Notes: generated by a model from the letters alone, not told the origin. Shown: positions 23,393 through 31,916, counted from the first letter of the stretch. The stretch: DNA of 35,520 nt from an uncultured Pseudomonadota bacterium (GCA_902826635.1 CADEFQ010000020.1:29260-64779), one strand, 5' to 3'. Made by a program: numbers and translations.

Positions 23393-25843
23393 CTATTGCA
23401 GCAGCATCGCGGCGCTGCCGATGGCGGCGGCGCACGAGGCCTTGGCGATGGTGGCGGAACGGGTCGCGCTGCAGCTGCCGCCGCAGGAGCCGGCGAGCTT
23501 CGCGACGAGGCCGTTCAGCTCGGTGCGGACTTCCGCGTCGGACGGCTGCGACAGCAGGTTCGTGCCGACGGCCTTCGAAACGATGGTCGTGATCATCGCG
23601 TCGCGGCCGCCCTGCGTGTTGATGTCGGGCGTGCCTCCGAAGAACGCGTTGCGCAGCGTCGCGTCTTCGACCATCGCGTCGCAGTAGGAGATCGCGAGCT
23701 GCGCGACGCCCATCTGCTGCGAGGAACCGAAGGCGTCGATCGATTCGACCGACGGCAGCGCCTGCTTCACGAGATCGTAGGTGCCGGCGACCGATGCCGT
23801 GGTGATCGGAACGCCGGTGATGTTCGACATCGTCTGGTTGATTTCGTCGAACGTGCGCAGGCCGAGTTCGGGGTTCGAACTGTCGGCGAGCGCCGGCGGA
23901 ACCGGCATCGGCGGCTCCGGATACACGCGCGTCTCGGTGCCGAGCTGCTCGAAGGTGAGGAAGAAGAGGTCGCTCTCGGGCCCCTTTTCGAGTCCGATCA
24001 CGGTGCCGGTGTTCGAGAGCAGCTGGCCGCTGCCCGCGACGTAGTTCGAGCCCCCGACGGTCACGTCGAGCGGAATATAGGCCTGGCCGACGCGCGCTTC
24101 CTGGCCGTTCACGCCGATGCGCAGGCCCTTCAGCGGAATGCCGGCCGGCGCGACACTCGAGTCGAGGCTGATGAACGTCGGCTTCGTGAAGAGGTAGCTG
24201 TAGCTGTCGTACTGGCTCGCTTCCAGCATCACGTAGCTCTTCGGCAGGTTCACCAGCTGGCTCACGTTGAAGAGCATGAAGTAGCGTTCGCCGACGCCGG
24301 CCGCGAAGTTCTGCTGGATTTGCGACAGGCTGAGCGCGCGGTTGTGGACCGCCACGAGTCGCATCGTGCCCGCCCACTGGCGCTGGCCCGACGGGTCGTT
24401 GCCGAGCACGAGCGCGAAACTGTCGTCCCAGTCGGAGAGCGAGCCGCCGTTGCCGTCGGTGTCGCCCGTGTATGCGCCGTTCACGTAGAGGCGCTGGCCG
24501 TTCACCGGATCGTAGGTAAGCACGACATGCTGCAGCGAGGCCTGCGCATCTTCGTCGGCGGCGCGCGTCAGCAGCGCCGGCGCGCCGTTCGCGTCGGTGT
24601 CGCTGCTGCGGGTCGCAGCCTGGTACTGATACGCCATCTGCGACAGCGTCGCGTTGTTCGCCATCGTGCCGCCGGAGTAGCTGACGATATAGGCGTCTTC
24701 CTGCACCACGTTGCCGGGCGCGATCCACGCCTCGATCGAGTACTCGCCACTCGCCTTCACCATGTCGGCCAGCTTCTTGCTGCCGCTCGTCGTGCCCTGG
24801 GCCTTGCCGCCCGGCTTCACGTTGAGGCCCCAGCCGCCGACCCATTCGATCGATCCGGACATCGTGAGATTGGCCGCCGGCTCGACACCGCTCGTGTCGT
24901 ACACGGTGGTGCCCATGCCGGTCTTGAACTCGTACAGCGCGATCTGCGCGGTCTCGTAGCGATTGCCGCCCGCGGCCACGGTGCCGTCGTACAGCGTGAT
25001 CGCCTTCGAAAGCTTGAGCGTCGGATCCACGGGCGTCACCGGAATGCCGTTCGCGAAGGCGCGCACGGCGTTTTCCATGGTCGTGGCGTCGTTGGCGCAG
25101 CTCGAAGTCCAGCAGTTGTGCGACTCCTCGCGCAGGCGCACGACGAGGCGCGACAGCTCGGGCGCGTCGACATTGATCTTCGGGCGCGCCGCCGCGTAGG
25201 CCGCGTCGACATCGCTCGCCGCGAAATACGGGGACTGTGCGGTCGCGGACGCCGGCGTGTGGCAGCGCAGGCAGTTGCCCTGGCCGCGCACCAGCGGCCA
25301 GATCGTCGAGCCGTAGAGGCTCGAGCTGTCCGGGAAGGTCTTGCTCGCGCCGACATCCTTGATCGGCGGCTCCTGCAACTGGATGGTCTTGCCGCCACCG
25401 GCGACCGAGCCCGCCCAGTTGCGGATCCAGACCGTCATCGTGTCACCGCAGGCCGCGGCCGAGGCGAGCCAGCAGTTGTGGCCGCCGGCCACTTTCGTCA
25501 CGAGGCGGGACTGGTCGGGCTGCGTGAGGTCGACGAGCGCCACCGCCGCCTGGTAGGCGAGATTCACGTCGTCGTTGCGCGCGAAGTTCGGCGTCTGGCC
25601 GCCCGCGTTGTGGCAGCCGCCGCAACGGTTGCTCGCCTTGACGTTCTCCCACAGATTGATGCGGAACGCCTGCACGTCGGCGTTCGCCGGCGCGGGACCG
25701 GTGTAGTCGGCGACCGGCGGCGGCGTCGTGACCGGATTGACCTCGGTCGGGGCGCCACCACCGCTGCACGCCGCGAGCGACGCGAGCGCGGCGAGCATCA
25801 CGGCAGTGCGGAGGCGCGACGTCATGAACACGTTGCGGGTCAT
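23393..25843 (-). CDS. dihaem LamG-like domain lipoprotein
   Basis: An 816-residue predicted lipoprotein. The lipobox LASLAAC puts the lipidated cysteine at 26. Two haem units follow: CGGCH at 74-78 and CLRCH at 191-195, each trailed by an H-N-C-W...C element (122-132 and 242-249), a clear internal duplication. A LamG/concanavalin-like domain covers about residues 330-540 (GEYSIEAWIAPGNVVQEDAY, LQHVVLTYDPVNGQRLYVNG, GTMRLVAVHNRALSLSQIQQ). The tail is cysteine-containing (CGGSC). I chose the ATG at 25843, which has GAGGTGAGAG upstream. It overlaps none of its neighbours but sits 10 bp from the upstream cytochrome gene. Haem plus a LamG lectin-like fold recalls planctomycete PSCyt/LamG proteins. 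Role probably electron transfer or substrate binding at the membrane. Confidence 0.85.
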   Translation of the reverse strand: MTRNVFMTSRLRTAVMLAALASLAACSGGGAPTEVNPVTTPPPVADYTGPAPANADVQAFRINLWENVKASNRCGGCHNAGGQTPNFARNDDVNLAYQAAVALVDLTQPDQSRLVTKVAGGHNCWLASAAACGDTMTVWIRNWAGSVAGGGKTIQLQEPPIKDVGASKTFPDSSSLYGSTIWPLVRGQGNCLRCHTPASATAQSPYFAASDVDAAYAAARPKINVDAPELSRLVVRLREESHNCWTSSCANDATTMENAVRAFANGIPVTPVDPTLKLSKAITLYDGTVAAGGNRYETAQIALYEFKTGMGTTVYDTSGVEPAANLTMSGSIEWVGGWGLNVKPGGKAQGTTSGSKKLADMVKASGEYSIEAWIAPGNVVQEDAYIVSYSGGTMANNATLSQMAYQYQAATRSSDTDANGAPALLTRAADEDAQASLQHVVLTYDPVNGQRLYVNGAYTGDTDGNGGSLSDWDDSFALVLGNDPSGQRQWAGTMRLVAVHNRALSLSQIQQNFAAGVGERYFMLFNVSQLVNLPKSYVMLEASQYDSYSYLFTKPTFISLDSSVAPAGIPLKGLRIGVNGQEARVGQAYIPLDVTVGGSNYVAGSGQLLSNTGTVIGLEKGPESDLFFLTFEQLGTETRVYPEPPMPVPPALADSSNPELGLRTFDEINQTMSNITGVPITTASVAGTYDLVKQALPSVESIDAFGSSQQMGVAQLAISYCDAMVEDATLRNAFFGGTPDINTQGGRDAMITTIVSKAVGTNLLSQPSDAEVRTELNGLVAKLAGSCGGSCSATRSATIAKASCAAAIGSAAMLLQ

Positions 25844-25853
25844 GGCTCTCACC

Positions 25854-27014
25854 TCACGGTTCCTGCGTGCAGTAGGCAGCGGATTCGGCGAAGACGGTCT
25901 TCAACCGATAGCCGTTGCTGCGGAATATCGACGCGATCGACGCCACTTTCGCCCGATCGGCATTGTCCTGCGGTGCGCGGAAACACACCGCCTTGAACAC
26001 TTTCTGCACCTGGCAGGTCGCGAACGCTTCGCTGTTGGCGAGTTCGTCGCCGAGCGACTTCGCGCCGGTGCCGGCGCCGCTCGTCGCGGTGGTTCCCCAA
26101 CCCCAGCCGAGGAGCCGGTTGTGGCCCTTGCGCCAGTAGTTGTCCCAGTGATCATCGGGCGTGATGTAGCCCGGCTTGAAGTTGTCGGCGTTCACGAAGT
26201 ATTTCGCGTTCGGCGTGCCGGGCGTGTAGACGAGGCGCTGCTGCGTTTCGTCGAAATCGTAATAGGCGAACGCCTGCGCCATCGGATCCATGCCGGTGTG
26301 GCAGCCGATGCAGTTATTCAGGAACACGCGGCTGTCGCCACCGGGGCTGCGGCTCACGTCCTGGCGGACGCGATCGGGCGGCAGCGTCGTGTCCTGCACC
26401 TGCTCGAGGTCGCGGCACAGGTGGTTCATCAGCGTGAAGCGGAACATCGCCCGGTTCGTGCCGTCGATGAAGAAGGCTTCGGAGGACGCGCGCGTGGTCA
26501 TGAGACCCGCGGTCGCAGCCGCCGGTATGCCGAGCAGGGCCGACTGCTGGCGCGAAACCAGCGTCGCCTTGAGGTCGACGCCGCGCGTTTCCGCCTGCGC
26601 GTAGTGATCGTTGTTGACGGCCGAATACGCCGGCAGGCCCGACGCGTTGCTGATATAGACGAGGTCGGCCGACAGCGCGGTGTTGAACGGCACGTCGTCG
26701 CGCACCATGCCGATCACGGTGGCGCTGTAGTCGTTGAGCGGCGCGAACACCGTCTGGTCGCGGTTGGTCCACGGCGTCGCGAAGTTCTTCAGCGTGACGT
26801 CATAGAAGGCGCGGTTCTGCATCGCCGTCTCGGCGGCGGCGAGCGCGTTGTTGGCGGCGATGTCCGCCGCCATGCTCGTCAGCACTGCTTCGCTCGGCGG
26901 CACACCCGCGAGACGATCGTGCATGCGCTTCGCCTGCTCGCGCGGGCCAGCCGATGCGGTCGCCGCGGCGAGGCACATCAGCAGACAGACTGCTCCGGAT
27001 TTACGATCGTTCAT
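25854..27014 (-). CDS. periplasmic monohaem cytochrome with DUF1588/DUF1585-like features
   Basis: First gene of the long leftward operon, 386 residues. Signal peptide SGAVCLLMCLAAATASAG. One haem-binding site, NNCIGCHTGMDPMAQAFAYY, followed by DFDET: the C-x-x-C-H-x-x-M-D-P-x-x-x-A-x-x-x-x-D pattern of DUF1588. The C-terminus (LANSEAFATCQVQKVFKAVC, then IFRSNGYRLKTVFAESAAYC) follows the DUF1585 pattern of 'failed-to-reach-size, gap, C-terminal helix'. The match is by motif only and the protein is shorter than planctomycete multidomain versions. GGGAG lies 6 bases before the ATG. A TATAGT at 27039-27044 (minus strand) is a possible -10. Confidence 0.8.
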   Translation of the reverse strand: MNDRKSGAVCLLMCLAAATASAGPREQAKRMHDRLAGVPPSEAVLTSMAADIAANNALAAAETAMQNRAFYDVTLKNFATPWTNRDQTVFAPLNDYSATVIGMVRDDVPFNTALSADLVYISNASGLPAYSAVNNDHYAQAETRGVDLKATLVSRQQSALLGIPAAATAGLMTTRASSEAFFIDGTNRAMFRFTLMNHLCRDLEQVQDTTLPPDRVRQDVSRSPGGDSRVFLNNCIGCHTGMDPMAQAFAYYDFDETQQRLVYTPGTPNAKYFVNADNFKPGYITPDDHWDNYWRKGHNRLLGWGWGTTATSGAGTGAKSLGDELANSEAFATCQVQKVFKAVCFRAPQDNADRAKVASIASIFRSNGYRLKTVFAESAAYCTQEP

Positions 27015-27304
27015 GTCAGCTCCCTCATGGCGGCTGCGACTATACGCAGCGCCTTGAACCGCGAGGAATGTCTCATCGCACCGACGTCGCCGAGTGACGA
27101 CATCCCGCTCTATTACGTCATGCAGGTATGCTTGCCGCGGTCTTTTGCGACTGTCGTCACACCGCGGGAACCCGCGCCCGCCTAATCAGGGGGCATGTCC
27201 GTCACACGCACAGGGAACCGCTTCGCGCCGCTTCGCGCTGTGATCGCCTAGGCAGATTGACGAGAGTGTGTGCGAGCATGATTACGTCACATGAGGGTTA
27301 CGGC
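27015..27304. promoter_or_regulatory. divergent intergenic region of the two envelope operons
   Basis: About 290 bp with no gene, serving both operons. Contents: GGGAG for the leftward cytochrome; TATAGT (27039-27044, minus strand) as a possible leftward -10 with only a weak -35; ATTACGTCA repeated directly at 27112-27120 and 27281-27289; a short CGCTTCGCG tandem near 27219-27238; TTGACG at 27257-27262 as a possible rightward -35 without a convincing -10; GAGGG just before the rightward ATG at 27305. Promoter assignments are weak; the repeated 9-mer is the clearest signal. Confidence 0.5.
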
Positions 27305-29992
27305 ATGAGCGAGCAGCGAGAGAGTGCGGTACGTCACGCGGCGCGGTGCGCCGTGCGCGGCGCCGTCGCGGCGTTCGCGCTCGCGGTCGCGGCCTGCAGC
27401 CCCGGCGGCAACGTCGACATCGGCAGCGGCCAGGACCGCGACCCGGTCGCGGCCGACTTCCCGATGGCCTACATCAAGCGCACGCAACCGATGGCCATGT
27501 CGCAGGACAGCCTCGTCGAATTGCGCGACGTGACTCCCGATGCGGACGCCGATGTGTACGTGCGCGACCGCGCCGACCCGACCGCGCCGGAGCGCAACAT
27601 CACGCAACGCGTGACCGGCACCGACCTCTACGACGTGCGCGACGTCGATGTCGCCTACGACGGCAAGGCGATCGCGTTCGCGATGCGCGGCCCGCTCGAC
27701 ATGAACCAGGACGAGGAAGACCCACCGACCTGGAACATCTGGGAATACACGTTCGCCACCGACACGCTGCGCCGCGTGATCGCCTCCGACATCATCGCGG
27801 AGGAAGGCCAGGACATCGCGCCGCACTACCTGCCCGACGGCCGCATCCTCTTCTCCTCGACGCGCCAGCGCGGCTCGAAGGCCGTGCTGATCGACGAGGG
27901 CAAGCCGCAGTTCGAGGCGCAGACGAGTTCGCGCAACGAGCCGGCTTTCGTGCTGCACGTGATGAACGCCGACGGCACCAACATCCGCCAGGTGTCATAC
28001 AACACCGATCACGACATCGACCCGACTGTGCTTCGCAGCGGCAAGATCATGTGGAGCCGCTGGGACGATGCGCCGGGTGGGCGCGACGGCATCCACCTGT
28101 ATCAATCGAATCCCGACGGCACCGGCATCGAGCTGCTGTACGGCGCGCAAAGCCACGACACCGGCACGAACAACTCGACGATCGAGTTCGTCAAGGCGCG
28201 CGAGATGCCGAACGGCAACATCCTTGCGCTCGTGCGCCCGCGCGACGACGCCGAATTCGGCGGCAACCTCTATCTGATCGACGCCGGCACCTACGTCGAG
28301 AACACGCAGCCGACGCTCGCGAACCTCGGGCTCACCGGCCCGGCGCAGCGCCCGGCCACCGGCAACGACGTGCGCACGGTGCCCGGCATATCACCGGGCG
28401 GGCGCTTCCACGACGCGTTCCCGCTGTGGGACGGCACCAACCGCATCGTCGTGAGCTGGGCGCAATGTCGCGCGACCCTGAACGGCCAGGACCGGCCGTG
28501 CACCGATGATGTCGTCAACGATCCGGCTGCCCTGCCCGCGCCACCCCAGTACAGCATCTGGATGTACGACCTCACGGCCAAGGCGTTCCTGCCGCTGATG
28601 ACGCCCGAGGCCGGCCGCATGATCACGGACGTCGTGATCGCGCAGCCGCGCACGCCGCCCGCCGTGATCCTCGACAAGACCGCGGGGGTCGATGCCGACC
28701 CCGATCTCGTCGCCGAGGGCGCCGGCATCCTCGACATCAAGAGCGTGTACGACTTCGACGGGGTCGATCGCGCCGCGCCTCCGGGCGGCGGGGGCATCCG
28801 CGGCATGGCGAACCCCGCGCAGACCACCGCGGACCAGCGCCTCGCGCGTTTCATCCGCATCGAGAAAATGGTCTCGATCCCCGACGACGACGTGCTCGAC
28901 ATCGACAACGCCGCGTTCGGCGCGACCAATTTCATGCGCGAGATCCTGGCCTATGCGCCGATCGAGCCCGACGGCTCGGTGCGCATCAAGCTGCCGGCGA
29001 ACGTCGCCTTCCAGATGGCGATCCTCGACGTGAACGGGCGTCGGCTGCCCGGCTTCCCGCGCCATAACAACTGGCTGCAATTGCGGCCGGGCGAAGTGCG
29101 CAGTTGCAGTGGCTGCCACATCCGCAACGCCCAGACGCCGACCTCGCACGGACGCGCAGGCCTCTTCGGCAGCGCCTACAGCGGCGCACTGACGACCGGC
29201 ACGCCGTTCCCGAATACCGTGAACACATTCCTGCCCCAGGCGGGTGAATCGATGGCGGAGACGCGCGCGCGCGTGACGTCGGCCTGCACCACCGGCGTGA
29301 ACTGCGAGTCGGTGAATCCGTCGGTCAACGTGGTCTACCAGGATGTGTGGACGGATGCGACGGCGGCGGCGCGCGCACCCGATCCGGACGTCGCGTACAA
29401 CTACGGCTCACTCTTCACGCCTGCGCCGACCACCACCGAATGCCAGGCGCGGTGGGCGCCGACCTGCCGCATCGTGATCAACTACGAACAGCACATCCAT
29501 CCGCTGTGGTCGCTGCCGCGCCAGACGATCGATCCCGTCACACAAGCCGTGCTGACGGACCACACCTGCTCACAGGCGGGCTGCCACAACACGACGAACG
29601 CCGCCGCGGCGCCGATGGTCCCCGCCGGTCAGCTCGACCTGCAGGACGGCGCGTCGCAGGCGGAGCCCCTGCAGTTCAACGCGTACCGCGAACTGCTGTT
29701 CGCGAGCAACCAGCAGTGTCTCGATCCGGCGACGGGTGCGGTGATCGACTGCCAGCAGCAGGTCGGCATCGATCCGGTCTCGGGGCTGCCGATCTTTGCA
29801 CCGATACCGTATGCTCCACCGCTGAGCGCCGGTAATGCGCGGGGGTCCACTCGCTTTTTCAGTCGCTTTGCGGCGGGCGGTTCCCACGCGAACTACCTTT
29901 CACCGGCCGAGCTACGCCTGATCTCGGAATGGGTCGATATTGGAGCGCAGTATTACAACAATCCGTTCGATCCTGGCGTGCCGGTCAATTAA
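27305..29992 (+). CDS. HzsA-related haem lipoprotein with PD40-like repeats
   Basis: An 895-residue predicted lipoprotein (lipobox ALAVAAC, followed by SPGG). The N-terminal half has TolB/PD40-like beta-propeller blocks (YLPDGRILFSSTRQRGSKAV, FVLHVMNADGTNIRQVSYNT, GKIMWSRWDDAPGGRDGIHL). The C-terminal half has RSCSGCHIRNAQTP with C601, C604 and H605 as a standard haem site, and HTCSQAGCHN, a CX4CH variant at 755-761 that may bind a second haem. A helix INYEQHIHPLW precedes the second, as in c-type cytochromes of this kind. Propeller plus these haem sites is the architecture of hydrazine synthase alpha-related proteins, but nothing implies hydrazine chemistry here. ATG at 27305 with GAGGG 7 bases upstream. 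First gene of the rightward operon. Confidence 0.85.
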   Translation: MSEQRESAVRHAARCAVRGAVAAFALAVAACSPGGNVDIGSGQDRDPVAADFPMAYIKRTQPMAMSQDSLVELRDVTPDADADVYVRDRADPTAPERNITQRVTGTDLYDVRDVDVAYDGKAIAFAMRGPLDMNQDEEDPPTWNIWEYTFATDTLRRVIASDIIAEEGQDIAPHYLPDGRILFSSTRQRGSKAVLIDEGKPQFEAQTSSRNEPAFVLHVMNADGTNIRQVSYNTDHDIDPTVLRSGKIMWSRWDDAPGGRDGIHLYQSNPDGTGIELLYGAQSHDTGTNNSTIEFVKAREMPNGNILALVRPRDDAEFGGNLYLIDAGTYVENTQPTLANLGLTGPAQRPATGNDVRTVPGISPGGRFHDAFPLWDGTNRIVVSWAQCRATLNGQDRPCTDDVVNDPAALPAPPQYSIWMYDLTAKAFLPLMTPEAGRMITDVVIAQPRTPPAVILDKTAGVDADPDLVAEGAGILDIKSVYDFDGVDRAAPPGGGGIRGMANPAQTTADQRLARFIRIEKMVSIPDDDVLDIDNAAFGATNFMREILAYAPIEPDGSVRIKLPANVAFQMAILDVNGRRLPGFPRHNNWLQLRPGEVRSCSGCHIRNAQTPTSHGRAGLFGSAYSGALTTGTPFPNTVNTFLPQAGESMAETRARVTSACTTGVNCESVNPSVNVVYQDVWTDATAAARAPDPDVAYNYGSLFTPAPTTTECQARWAPTCRIVINYEQHIHPLWSLPRQTIDPVTQAVLTDHTCSQAGCHNTTNAAAAPMVPAGQLDLQDGASQAEPLQFNAYRELLFASNQQCLDPATGAVIDCQQQVGIDPVSGLPIFAPIPYAPPLSAGNARGSTRFFSRFAAGGSHANYLSPAELRLISEWVDIGAQYYNNPFDPGVPVN

Positions 29993-30752
29993 TCCTGCGG
30001 TCCTCCTCGGCGGACTCCTGCTTCTATTCGTCGCGGCCCCCGCGGCGCACGCCGCGAAGGAGCTGCTGCAGGTCTTCGTGGCCGAGCCTTACCTTGAACT
30101 TCGCACGGGGCCGGGTCGCGGCTATCCCGTCACGCAGGTCGTCGGGCGCGGCGAGTCCGTCGAGGTCCTCAAACGGCGCACCGACTGGCTCAAGGTACGC
30201 ACCGAGCGCGGCGTCGAAGGCTGGGCGGCGCAGCGCGACATGGTGAAGACCCTGCTCGCCGACGGCACCCTGCTCTCGATCGACATGGGCGATCGCGCGG
30301 GCTTCACTTCGCATCGCTGGGAAGCGGGCGGCATGGTTGGCGATTTCGACGGCGCGAACCTCGTCTCGGGTTACCTCGCGTTCTCGCTCAATGATCACCT
30401 GAAGATCGACCTGTCCCCGTCGCAGTTCCTCGGCGTCACGAGCAACGCGACCCCGGCCGATCGCAGCGGCTACACGCTCGACATCGGGCTCAATCACGTG
30501 TTCGTGCCCGAGTGGCGCTTTTCGCCGTTCGTCACGCTGGGCGGTGGCCTCTTCAACGTCAATCGGGACCCGCAGAACCCGCAGGCGATCGACCGGAACG
30601 ACCAGTCGGCGTACTACGGCGCAGGATTTCGCTTCTACCTGACACGGCGCTTTTTCGTCCGCGGCGAATACAAGAACCGCGTGGTGTTCACGAGCCGCAA
30701 CGACAACGAGGAACTCGAGGAATGGAAAGTCGGACTCGCCTTCTTCTTCTGA
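29940..30752 (+). CDS. SH3-domain plus outer-membrane beta-barrel protein
   Basis: A 270-residue exported protein. Hydrophobic signal region NPAVLLGGLLLLFVAAPAAH; then a bacterial SH3 domain at about residues 43-103 (EPYLELRTGPGRGYPVTQVV, WLKVRTERGVEGWAAQRDMV), then an eight-strand-type barrel ending in aromatic residues (EEWKVGLAFFF), the C-terminal signal of outer-membrane barrels. The only start that includes the signal region is TTG at 29940, inside the last 53 bases of the HzsA-related gene in another frame; no ATG is available. Strong translational coupling is expected. Likely an outer-membrane anchor that binds peptidoglycan or a partner through SH3. Confidence 0.8.
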   Translation: MERSITTIRSILACRSINPAVLLGGLLLLFVAAPAAHAAKELLQVFVAEPYLELRTGPGRGYPVTQVVGRGESVEVLKRRTDWLKVRTERGVEGWAAQRDMVKTLLADGTLLSIDMGDRAGFTSHRWEAGGMVGDFDGANLVSGYLAFSLNDHLKIDLSPSQFLGVTSNATPADRSGYTLDIGLNHVFVPEWRFSPFVTLGGGLFNVNRDPQNPQAIDRNDQSAYYGAGFRFYLTRRFFVRGEYKNRVVFTSRNDNEELEEWKVGLAFFF

Positions 30753-31426
30753 CGCTCGCCGCGGCCACGACGGTGCTGCCGGGCTGCGCGTCCATCCGCT
30801 GGCCGTGGCAGGACGAGCCACCGCCGGTCGTCGAGCCTACGCCGGACGACGCCGACAATGCGCCGCCGCCGCGCGTCATCGAGCCGGAAGTCGAACGCCG
30901 CAAGATCAAGGTCGCGAAGATCGACCAGGAAAACATCGAAGTCGGCGGCTTCTACGGCGTGATGAGCGTCGATGATTTCGGCTCGAACCCGGTCTACGGC
31001 GCGACCATTACATATCACGTGACCGAGGATTTCTTCTTCCGCGCCGAAGGGGGCGAGACCAAGCTCGGGCTCACGAGCTTCGAGATCCTGAATCCGGGCT
31101 CCGATCCGCTCAACCTCGGGACTGATAGGCGCCTCACATACTACGGCCTGTCGCTCGGCTATAACTTCCTGCCGGGCGAGGTGTTTCTCGGTCGCAACCT
31201 CGCCATGAACAGCGCCTTTTACGTGTTGGGCGGCGTGGGCAGCACGAAGTTCGCGGACGATGAGCGTTTCACGCTGAACTTCGGTGGCGGCTACAAGATC
31301 CTCCCGACCGACTGGCTCGCGGTCAGCATCGAAGTGCAGGATCGCGTGTACGAGTCGGACATCTTCGGGAAGAACGAGCTGGTCAACAATCTCGAGGCGT
31401 ATCTCGGTGTGACCATATTTTTCTGA
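30722..31426 (+). CDS. outer-membrane beta-barrel lipoprotein (OMP_myx_plus-like)
   Basis: A 234-residue lipoprotein (lipobox TVLPGC, cysteine at about 22) with a proline-rich acidic spacer (DEPPPVVEPTPDDADNAPPP) and a C-terminal barrel-like domain (GFYGVMSVDDFGSNPVYGAT, YHVTEDFFFRAEGGETKLGL, ending VTIFF). The same barrel type is widespread in myxobacteria and in gammaproteobacteria with DUF4266/DUF3570 neighbours. The ATG at 30722 lies 31 bases inside the end of the previous gene. Probably anchored in the outer membrane as a partner of the previous protein. Confidence 0.82.
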   Translation: MESRTRLLLLTLAAATTVLPGCASIRWPWQDEPPPVVEPTPDDADNAPPPRVIEPEVERRKIKVAKIDQENIEVGGFYGVMSVDDFGSNPVYGATITYHVTEDFFFRAEGGETKLGLTSFEILNPGSDPLNLGTDRRLTYYGLSLGYNFLPGEVFLGRNLAMNSAFYVLGGVGSTKFADDERFTLNFGGGYKILPTDWLAVSIEVQDRVYESDIFGKNELVNNLEAYLGVTIFF

Positions 31427-31436
31427 GGAGCACACG

Positions 31437-31916
31437 ATGCGCACTTTCCTGATTGCCCTGCTGCTCGCGATGCCCGCGGCCGCATCCAATTCGACCGGCC
31501 CCGCGCCGCAATTCCAGCTGCCCGCGCGCGGCGGCAAGCAGATCACGCTCGGTCAATTCAAGGGCCAGGTCGTGATGATCAATTTCTGGGCGACCTGGTG
31601 CGGCCCGTGCCGGCAGGAGATGCCGCTGCTCGAAGGCATCTACAAGAAATACAAGCCGATGGGTTTCACGATGATCGGCGTGAACGTCGAGCCCGATTCG
31701 AAGGCCGCCGAGGAATGGCTCGCGAAGCAGTCGCCCGTGAGCTTCCCCGTCGCGTTCGACACCGACAGCAAGGTGAGCAAGCTCTACAAGGTGAACGGCA
31801 TGCCGAATAGCGTGATCATCGACCGCAAGGGCAACGTTCGCCTGCTGCATCGCGGCTACAAGCCCGGCGACGAGAACGCCTATCTCGACCAGATCCGCGC
31901 ACTCGTAAGGGAATGA
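31437..31916 (+). CDS. TlpA-family thiol-disulfide oxidoreductase (CGPC)
   Basis: A 159-residue periplasmic thioredoxin-like protein with a short signal peptide (MRTFLIALLLAMPAAA). NFWATWCGPCRQEMPLLEGI has the active site C55-G-P-C58, MPNSVIIDRKGNVRLLHRGY holds the cis-proline region. 10 bp after the previous gene; its stop overlaps the DUF4266 start (ATGA). A TlpA beside DUF4266 and DUF3570 is a recurring arrangement, probably reducing the cysteines of that lipoprotein or of the cytochromes nearby. Confidence 0.92.
   Translation: MRTFLIALLLAMPAAASNSTGPAPQFQLPARGGKQITLGQFKGQVVMINFWATWCGPCRQEMPLLEGIYKKYKPMGFTMIGVNVEPDSKAAEEWLAKQSPVSFPVAFDTDSKVSKLYKVNGMPNSVIIDRKGNVRLLHRGYKPGDENAYLDQIRALVRE

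Noticed and set aside
21615-24845. A 1076-codon open frame on the minus strand overlapping the DUF1501-like and LamG-like genes in another frame
   Set aside because: Low-complexity Arg/Gly/Asp-rich product; the other minus-strand frame gives a Tat signal protein and a dihaem lipoprotein with good ribosome-binding sites.
23201-25996. A 931-codon open frame on the + strand antisense to the LamG-like lipoprotein gene
   Set aside because: Arg/His/Val-rich antisense shadow; no ribosome-binding site or family motif, and the minus-strand gene is well supported.
27305-29992. Hydrazine synthase subunit
   Set aside because: Only the propeller/haem architecture is shared. The other hydrazine synthase subunits and anammox genes are absent, so hydrazine chemistry is not supported.
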